DNA of 9,204 nt from Nitrososphaeraceae archaeon (GTDB lineage: Archaea; Thermoproteota; Nitrososphaeria; Nitrososphaerales; Nitrososphaeraceae). Shown here piece after piece: positions 4,891 to 9,204 of this stretch. Within the stretch, counting starts at the first letter, position 1. Each line of letters starts with the position of its first letter. Location: positions 1-9,204 of the forward strand of contig JANWJI010000019.1 of NCBI GenBank assembly GCA_025449515.1, given 5' to 3'. The notes under the pieces were generated by a model, which saw nothing but the letters and a program-made list of their open reading frames with translations, was not told the DNA's origin and ran no database searches. The position numbers and the translations under genes were made by a program.

Positions 4891-6381
4891 ATGGTCATCT
4901 TGGTTCCGCTTTTTGACTTTTTGAAGAAGAAAAGCAAGGTTAAATCCGATATCCCAACCTATGGTACTGAAGTTAAAGACAACAAAACTGAAAATGCTGA
5001 TGACGTGAGTGTTACTGGTGATGGACGTAATTCACACAGTCCAGGCACTCTGCAAGATAGTGCAAACGAGAATAGCAGGGAAATTTCAATTCCAGATGCA
5101 GCACTACTTTTACGTTCACAGGAGGAGATAAAGGTCAAGGACCTGGTAGAGGAGCTATTACCAATAAAATCGTCTGTTGAGAAATTATTAAGAAGTACTG
5201 AAAAGATAGCAGACGATCTTGAAAAAGAAAATATTAAGGTCGAAGAGCCGCGCTTTGAATCAATTGTCGAGAATTCGAGAAGAACTATAATCTCTTCGTT
5301 GAGAAAAGAAATTTCATCAGAAATCATCTCAATATCTACACTGGAGGATGCAATGAAGTTTGAAGCCAGATTGGAATCCATAGTCAACAGATTTAGTGCT
5401 CTGAGTAGTTCTCATAGCAGAGTCCTCAACGTATTCGTAAAAAAATATGCCTCAAAACTACAGAGTGAATCTAATACCGTTTCTAATTTGTCCAGAAAAT
5501 GCAAATCAAAGATAACTGACTATCAAAAGTTCGAGGGATCGATCACGAACACGGAAGTCTTGTTGACTTCCCTCTCCGGGCAAGTTAATTCGATCAAGAA
5601 CGGTCGCAATGCAGTTGACAGTTTTGGCTCAGAAATTAAGATTTTGCAGGATAAAGTTGATGCCCAGGTAAATGAACTGCGTCATCTGGAATGTACCAAA
5701 GACTATTTAGAAATCTCAGCTATCGAGAATGAGTCCAAACAGCTAGAAATTGAGGAGCAGGAAATTCGCCAACAAACTATAGATTTATTCGGACATGTTA
5801 ACAGAGCCATTACTAAATACTCTTATGGCCTACCTACAAAAAAAGACTTGTTTATAAAGCTCCAAACCATGGTAAATGAGCCGTGGAAAATCTTTTATCA
5901 CGACGGTTTGTTGCAAGAGCCGGCTAGCAATGGACGAACACATTCCCGGGATTACCGTACGCCAAAAGAACAGAATAAAGATGACCAAACCAATGATTTC
6001 TTCCAATACCTTTCAATCCTTCTGGAAATACAATCTGCGATCACAAAAGGAAAGATAGATCTCAAGGATTCTGAAAAAGTGAGCTATTATCTAAAACAGA
6101 TCCTTGAATTTTTGCCGAGTTTTAATTCTAGACTCGGCGCAATTCGTGCCAGAAAGCACTTTCTGAAGGAGCAGAAGGAGAGTTTTCAAATGTTGCGGAA
6201 GATAACTACGATAAGGGACAGTATTAAAGTGAATAAGATGTCTATCAGTGAAAAGCGGAGGAAGCTCGAATTACTCGAATCCGAACTATCACAAAAGCAG
6301 GGGGACCTGAGAACTCTTGTATCACGATCTCAAATTGAATTTTCCAATATTGTCGGACAGCATTATGATATAATATTTTGA
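4891..6381 (+). CDS. Long coiled-coil protein of unknown function (496 aa)
   Basis: The frame runs from ATG at 4891 (in-frame TAA just upstream at 4885) to TGA at 6379-6381. Residues 1-15 form a short hydrophobic-then-basic segment, V-P-L-F-D-F-L-K-K-K, that could be an amphipathic anchor. Residues 16-70 are acidic and probably disordered. From about 80 to 310 and again from about 370 to 480 the sequence is dominated by Glu/Lys/Ser/Leu helices with heptad-like spacing, typical of coiled coils. Between them lies a less helical linker with a Y-G-L-P-T-K-K-D-L motif (near 312) and a polar stretch around 340-365. There is no Walker motif, zinc ligand set or membrane span. The layout resembles uncharacterised archaeal coiled-coil proteins, perhaps structural or chromosome-associated, but I recognise no family. 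A TTG at 4900 is an alternative start that would remove three residues. Confidence 0.82.
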   Translation: MVILVPLFDFLKKKSKVKSDIPTYGTEVKDNKTENADDVSVTGDGRNSHSPGTLQDSANENSREISIPDAALLLRSQEEIKVKDLVEELLPIKSSVEKLLRSTEKIADDLEKENIKVEEPRFESIVENSRRTIISSLRKEISSEIISISTLEDAMKFEARLESIVNRFSALSSSHSRVLNVFVKKYASKLQSESNTVSNLSRKCKSKITDYQKFEGSITNTEVLLTSLSGQVNSIKNGRNAVDSFGSEIKILQDKVDAQVNELRHLECTKDYLEISAIENESKQLEIEEQEIRQQTIDLFGHVNRAITKYSYGLPTKKDLFIKLQTMVNEPWKIFYHDGLLQEPASNGRTHSRDYRTPKEQNKDDQTNDFFQYLSILLEIQSAITKGKIDLKDSEKVSYYLKQILEFLPSFNSRLGAIRARKHFLKEQKESFQMLRKITTIRDSIKVNKMSISEKRRKLELLESELSQKQGDLRTLVSRSQIEFSNIVGQHYDIIF

Positions 6382-6471
6382 ATGGTTGCTACCAGACGAC
6401 ATAATTGAGTAAGTCTTTTCATCACCCGAGGAGATATTTGGATTAAATTTAGCCTCACAACTGATTTCACG

Positions 6472-6483
6472 CACGCATGCGTA
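6472..6483. repeat. 10-bp GC-containing palindrome ACGCATGCGT
   Basis: ACGCATGCGT occupies 6473-6482 between the convergent stops of the coiled-coil gene (6381) and the small membrane protein (6569), flanked more distantly by TGAT and ATCA. It could be a protein-binding site; a chance palindrome is also possible. Confidence 0.25.
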
Positions 6484-6568
6484 TCAACTCCCATGAAGGT
6501 CTTTTACACTAGATTACTTGATACCTACTTGAATGGGATTACCCTCGCGTGATTCGCTGCTCATGAAT

Positions 6569-6718
6569 TTATCTCCAGAACACGGAAATCACTCCTAGAC
6601 CCATTATTGCTAACCCGCCATATACCACGGGTATGACGCCAATTGCATTCGCGCCGATAGAAATCGCTATGCCTGACAGTATCATTATTGCTTCTCCTAT
6701 ACGTCTCTGGTGTTTCAT
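6569..6718 (-). CDS. Small two-span membrane protein (49 aa)
   Basis: ATG at 6718-6716 to TAA at 6571-6569 on the minus strand. A basic N-terminus (M-K-H-Q-R-R) is followed by two hydrophobic helices, about residues 8-26 and 28-47, separated by a G-V-I-P turn. Both are rich in small residues (Gly, Ala, Ile, Val), and the protein ends with F-W-R. The pattern is that of a helical hairpin with both ends in the cytoplasm. A TATAAAAA element (6751-6758, read on the minus strand) gives a leader of about 11 nt, the same design as the zinc protein gene at 527-694. No family is recognised. It might be an accessory subunit, a small-molecule carrier component or a toxin-like peptide. The consistent hydrophobic pattern with a single in-register promoter makes a real gene likely. 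Confidence 0.65.
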   Translation of the reverse strand: MKHQRRIGEAIMILSGIAISIGANAIGVIPVVYGGLAIMGLGVISVFWR

Positions 6719-6750
6719 AGACTGAGATTAAGATCTACGCAAGATTGGAA

Positions 6751-6758
6751 TATAAAAA
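6751..6758 (-). promoter_or_regulatory. TATA box of the small two-span membrane protein
   Basis: On the minus strand this reads TTTTTATA. Its centre lies about 37 bp upstream of the ATG at 6718, predicting transcription from about 6729. Confidence 0.45.
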
Positions 6759-7092
6759 TTTAATTATTTCTTATATGACCTACAGGATAGGACGGTAGAA
6801 ATCTGGCGCCTACTGGATTTCTGAAGCCTCGAAGAAGTGATAGCATCTGCATTGAAACAACTAATTAGCAGAGTATTTGAATCTCCACTTTCACCAGATA
6901 CCAACATTATGTGCTTGTAATGTGTATAACCTGTTATTCTTTACTATTTGGGTGCTATAAGTCATAAATATGTGTATCCTTAAAATTTACATAGAGATAG
7001 TGAAGGCTGATGTATAGGGTTCAAATTAAGGACAGATCACGCAAACTTGGATATAGATCAGGGTTATCTAATTTAGGTCATATTTTTCTCAG

Positions 7093-7100
7093 TTTTTATA
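7093..7100 (+). promoter_or_regulatory. Candidate TATA box for the receiver gene
   Basis: TTTTTATA predicts a transcript start near 7122, about 15 nt before an ATG at 7138 and about 50 nt before the first receiver codons. It indicates that translation of the ancestral gene began well upstream of the TTG at 7238. Confidence 0.4.
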
Positions 7101-7174
7101 GTTATAGACGCCCAATCGGACCAATTGTCAAAACCGAATGTTACATTGGTGGGAGGTAATTTCCTTTAGCCAGT

Positions 7175-7549
7175 CTTAAAAGGAGAATACTCGTCGTTGA
7201 TGATGAACCAGATGTAGTCGAATCATTTAAAGTTTCGTTGGAGGATGCGGGTTTTGATGTAGACTCATACACAGATCCCAGTACAGCGATTTCAAATTTC
7301 AAAGCTAAACGCTACGACCTCTTAATTATAGACGTCAGAATGCCTTCAATTGACGGGTTTGAACTCTATGAACATCTACATAAAATAGATCCTGCACCAA
7401 AGGTTTGTTTTATTACGGCCTATGAGATTAACTATCATGCTTTGAGAGAGATCTTTTCATCGCATGATCAAACATGCTTCCTCAAAAAACCAATAGAGAT
7501 GAGCGATTTGATAAGTAGAATAAATCTAGAGCTTGCAAATTCTCAATAA
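7175..7549 (+). CDS. Stand-alone response-regulator receiver domain with no standard start codon
   Basis: The frame encodes one complete receiver domain, about 124 aa from 7175, and no output domain, so it would act through protein contacts as CheY-like regulators do. Numbered from 7175: acidic pocket D9-D10-E11 in I-L-V-V-D-D-E-P-D, phosphate acceptor D53 in I-I-D-V-R-M-P, switch T81 in F-I-T-A-Y, and K105 in L-K-K-P. All catalytic residues are present. The oddity is the start. The frame is open back to 7160 but contains no ATG, GTG or TTG before TTG 7238, and starting there would lose strand one and the acidic pair. An ATG at 7138 opens 13 codons in another frame and stops at 7177-7179. Either a rare start codon is used at about 7175 (CTT, L-K-R-R) or an indel broke the gene. 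It is convergent with the ParA-like gene. Confidence 0.75.
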   Translation, partial: LKRRILVVDDEPDVVESFKVSLEDAGFDVDSYTDPSTAISNFKAKRYDLLIIDVRMPSIDGFELYEHLHKIDPAPKVCFITAYEINYHALREIFSSHDQTCFLKKPIEMSDLISRINLELANSQ

Positions 7550-7585
7550 CATTCCCAAAATATAGCAAGCATCGCCCTAGATTTG

Positions 7586-7606
7586 TTTTTCGGCAAGTAC
7601 GAAAAA
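7586..7606. terminator. Symmetrical bidirectional terminator hairpin
   Basis: TTTTTCG (7586-7592) pairs with CGAAAAA (7600-7606) around the 7-nt loop GCAAGTA, giving a T5 run on each strand. It lies 36 bp after the receiver stop (7549) and about 50 bp beyond the ParA-like gene's stop (7658). That suits a shared terminator for two convergent genes. Confidence 0.58.
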
Positions 7607-7657
7607 TCCACAAAGAGAAAGCGAATTTAGAACTTAGAAGGCGAGGATGATCCTGAG

Positions 7658-8821
7658 TTATCTCTGAGGTAAATGTTCCATGGTATTGATTAGTTCTTGT
7701 ATTTTAATTGCAAATGGGTGCTCTGGAAATTGTAATGCCGTCAAGAACTCCTTTCTCACGAATTGGATATCACAATAACAGGGGACTGAGGAAATAACAT
7801 TCATTCTTAATTCGTCAGAAAGCATCTTAGATATGTCAGTATGAATCCCTTGCATCTGACTTGAAATGTTCGCCCCTAAACTTAAACGACCTAGTGAATC
7901 GGACTCAGTTTTTACATTTCCAGTTGGACTGCTTTTGTCACTAGTCCTTGTCGGCAGTGTTTCAAAAGTTGAAAAAACATCTGAATCGGAAAATTGATCG
8001 GTAGTTCGTGTTGCCGAGCCACCGCTACTTTGCGGTAAGCTATGCGGTACGCAATAACCAGAAACCCTGTTAAGGAGAAGAAAAGACCTAGTACCAAATT
8101 TCGTAAATGATGTATAAATCTCGTCTACTATTTTTTTAGTACCCTCAATATCGAGGTCTCCCATTTTCAGTGTCAAGAATAAAATATCAGCAACAGCCAA
8201 GGCATTTATGGACCAGTATCTAATTCCAGGACTCGTGTCTATGACTATGTAATCAGAATCATAGCTGGAGATCAATTGCTCTCGCAATAGGATAAACCGT
8301 TTGAGGAACTGGCGCCTCATATTCTCATTTACACCTCCTTCAAGCCTGAAAATATCTTCCTTTCTGGTGCTACAAAACCCTACCCACAGCTTTCCAGATT
8401 TCTTAGATTTCTCGTTTGAATCAGAGTCTGACCTGTCAGATTTGACTCCTCTAATAGATTTGGGATCAGTTGGATAAGAAGTGCTATCCTTTTCTCTTTT
8501 TGAATTTCTAGAACGATCGTTCTGTTCTAATCTGGTTTTATGCGTATCTGTCACCTTTGAGAGCGAGTCATTCACAAGAGATGTCATATCGACCATAACG
8601 TCCTCTACTTCAGCATTTGAATAGAGGTAATCATTAATCGATTTGCTTGGCTCCACGTCAAAATATGATTGAAGGCTTGGAGCATAAACATCAAGATCGA
8701 TTAAGGAAACCTTATAACCTTCCTTTGTCAGGGATGCTGCAAAATTAGCCCCTATTGTTGTCTTGCCAGTACCACCTTTATAGGAATGAAAGGCAATACA
8801 TTTAGTCAATTTTTTGCTCAC
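7658..8821 (-). CDS. ParA/MinD-family P-loop ATPase with two polar insertions
   Basis: The protein has the deviant Walker A motif K-G-G-T-G-K-T-T with its signature lysine (residues 15-22 from the GTG start), Walker A' L-I-D-L-D-V-Y-A-P-S (40-49), and Walker B I-V-I-D-T-S-P-G (192-199). These ATPases dimerise with ATP to partition DNA, place division sites or position protein clusters on DNA or membrane. Two insertions are odd: about residues 85-145 and 258-312, each 50-60 residues, rich in Ser, Asp, Lys, Arg and Thr, and probably disordered. Ordinary family members lack them and are 250-290 aa, against 387 here. No MinD-type C-terminal amphipathic helix is obvious, so ParA-like or orphan use is likelier. 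An ATG at 8842 would add seven residues but lies inside the TATA box (8841-8847). GTG at 8821, 23 bp downstream, fits a leaderless start. No ParB-like partner is adjacent. Confidence 0.88.
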   Translation of the reverse strand: MSKKLTKCIAFHSYKGGTGKTTIGANFAASLTKEGYKVSLIDLDVYAPSLQSYFDVEPSKSINDYLYSNAEVEDVMVDMTSLVNDSLSKVTDTHKTRLEQNDRSRNSKREKDSTSYPTDPKSIRGVKSDRSDSDSNEKSKKSGKLWVGFCSTRKEDIFRLEGGVNENMRRQFLKRFILLREQLISSYDSDYIVIDTSPGIRYWSINALAVADILFLTLKMGDLDIEGTKKIVDEIYTSFTKFGTRSFLLLNRVSGYCVPHSLPQSSGGSATRTTDQFSDSDVFSTFETLPTRTSDKSSPTGNVKTESDSLGRLSLGANISSQMQGIHTDISKMLSDELRMNVISSVPCYCDIQFVRKEFLTALQFPEHPFAIKIQELINTMEHLPQR

Positions 8822-8840
8822 CCGTAATACAAATATCCTC

Positions 8841-8847
8841 ATATAAA
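8841..8847 (-). promoter_or_regulatory. TATA box of the ParA/MinD-like gene
   Basis: On the minus strand this is TTTATAT. The predicted transcript start falls at about 8818-8821, on the GTG chosen as start codon, so the message is probably leaderless. The box includes the upstream ATG (8842-8840), which therefore cannot be the start if this promoter is used. Confidence 0.55.
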
Positions 8848-8984
8848 GAATTTCCTAACATTTGCTTGCCAACGTCTGCGAAACAATAGTCTACGATAAA
8901 CTAAGTCTAAGGTGACTTTGCAACATTTAATCTCTTAGTTAATTGTTGTACTTCCAGACATAGGTGACAATTTAGCTTACAAAC

Positions 8985-9204
8985 ATGGGTTACACTCCTG
9001 TCAGGAAGTGAATCCATATAGAAATCAGAACAAGGTTTAATCTAATACATGAGAAAGAATGGACTGGTGGTACTGTATCTATTATTTGTAAAAGATATGG
9101 TATATCCAGAAAGACGTACTACAAGTGGAATAAGAGATACAAACAGAAAGGGAATAGAAGGTCTATCCAATAACTCAAGAAGACCTCATAATATCAAGTA
9201 CAAG
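8985..9204 (+). pseudogene. Decayed IS481-like transposase, N-terminal part, cut by window end
   Basis: Starting at ATG 8985 the sequence encodes M-G-Y-T-P-V-R-K, then an in-frame TGA (9009-9011), then continues in the same frame through a helix-turn-helix block: I-C-K-R-Y-G-I-S-R-K-T-Y-Y-K-W (about 9081-9128). At the AAAGGG run (9147-9152) the reading must shift by one base to continue as G-L-S-N-N-S-R-R-P-H-N (from 9160), still open at the window end. The order HTH, K-R-Y, G-L, S-R-R-P-H is the N-terminal signature of IS481-family transposases, which precedes an rve/DDE catalytic domain that would lie beyond 9204. With a stop and a frameshift in 220 bp, this copy looks inactive. The left end of the element probably lies around 8943-8980, but no terminal repeat could be confirmed without the right end. 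Confidence 0.72.

Larger units (their letters stand above)
6719..7174. other. About 455-bp intergenic region with at most one tiny uncertain gene
   Basis: Besides the TATA box at 6751-6758, the region holds a 47-codon minus-strand frame (6764-6907, ATG to TAA). It is Ser-rich and matches nothing known; a TATA-like GTATAA at 6924-6929 is compatible with a near-leaderless start. It is recorded here rather than as a gene because no domain or codon signal confirms it. Further right is the promoter of the receiver gene (7093-7100). No tRNA or strong hairpin was seen; GGTTCAAAT near 7018 resembles a T-arm, but no cloverleaf forms. Confidence 0.4.

Noticed and set aside
4959..5387. 142-codon minus-strand frame and the 5876-6058 plus-strand frame in the coiled-coil gene
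   Set aside because: Serine-rich antisense of Glu/Lys/Ser-rich coiled-coil codons, and a shifted-frame shadow.
7005..7040. T-arm-like GGTTCAAAT near 7018 suggesting a tRNA
   Set aside because: No matching acceptor, D-arm or anticodon stem could be drawn on either strand.
7912..8097. 61-codon minus-strand frame inside the ATPase gene
   Set aside because: Same-strand shifted-frame shadow of the polar insertion.
9147..9152. Programmed frameshift in the transposase at AAAGGG
   Set aside because: The shift needed is +1, not the usual -1 at such a site, and an extra in-frame TGA upstream points to decay.
1..9204. CRISPR array, rRNA or tandem repeat arrays
   Set aside because: No regularly spaced repeats of CRISPR size and no recognisable rRNA segments were seen on reading the window.

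Overview
The window looks like a chromosomal segment from an ammonia-oxidising-type archaeon (Thaumarchaeota/Nitrososphaerota), possibly from the Nitrososphaera/Nitrosocosmicus side. The main evidence is a clear archaeal ribosomal protein L40e gene. Supporting evidence: A+T-rich intergenic DNA with TATA boxes but almost no strong Shine-Dalgarno sites, signs of leaderless starts, many single-gene transcription units on alternating strands, and a radical-SAM family typical of archaea. No database search was possible, so the genus is an inference.

Layout. 1-530: a possible 5'-truncated reading frame ending at 253, followed by a 12-bp inverted repeat. 527-694 (-): a 55-aa four-cysteine TRASH/YHS-like zinc protein. 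695-1234: no convincing gene. 1235-1402 (+): L40e. 1589-3343 (+): a large B12-binding-type radical SAM protein, plausibly related to the GDGT ring synthases. 3462-3620 (+): a short single-span membrane protein. 3638-3682: a stem with a T-tract between convergent genes. 3701-4615 (-): a PHP-domain phosphoesterase, probably starting at a TTG. 4661-4728: its TATA box and a tandem palindromic direct repeat that could be an operator. 4891-6381 (+): a long coiled-coil protein of unknown function. 6569-6718 (-): a 49-aa two-span membrane protein. 7175-7549 (+): a stand-alone response-regulator receiver with no standard start codon. 7586-7606: a symmetrical hairpin terminator. 7658-8821 (-): a ParA/MinD-like ATPase with two long polar insertions. 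8985-9204 (+): the start of a decayed IS481-like transposase cut by the window end.

The genes do not form one operon. Most have their own TATA-like element, and neighbours face each other across terminator-like stems. L40e serves translation and the radical SAM enzyme probably serves lipid or cofactor chemistry. The coiled-coil protein, receiver, ParA/MinD ATPase and small membrane proteins are the kinds of parts used in positioning, partition or signalling, but nothing in the sequence ties them into one system. The entries most likely to be missed by routine annotation are three short genes (527-694, 3462-3620, 6569-6718), the corrected starts of the PHP and ParA genes, the defective start of the receiver gene, and the broken transposase.
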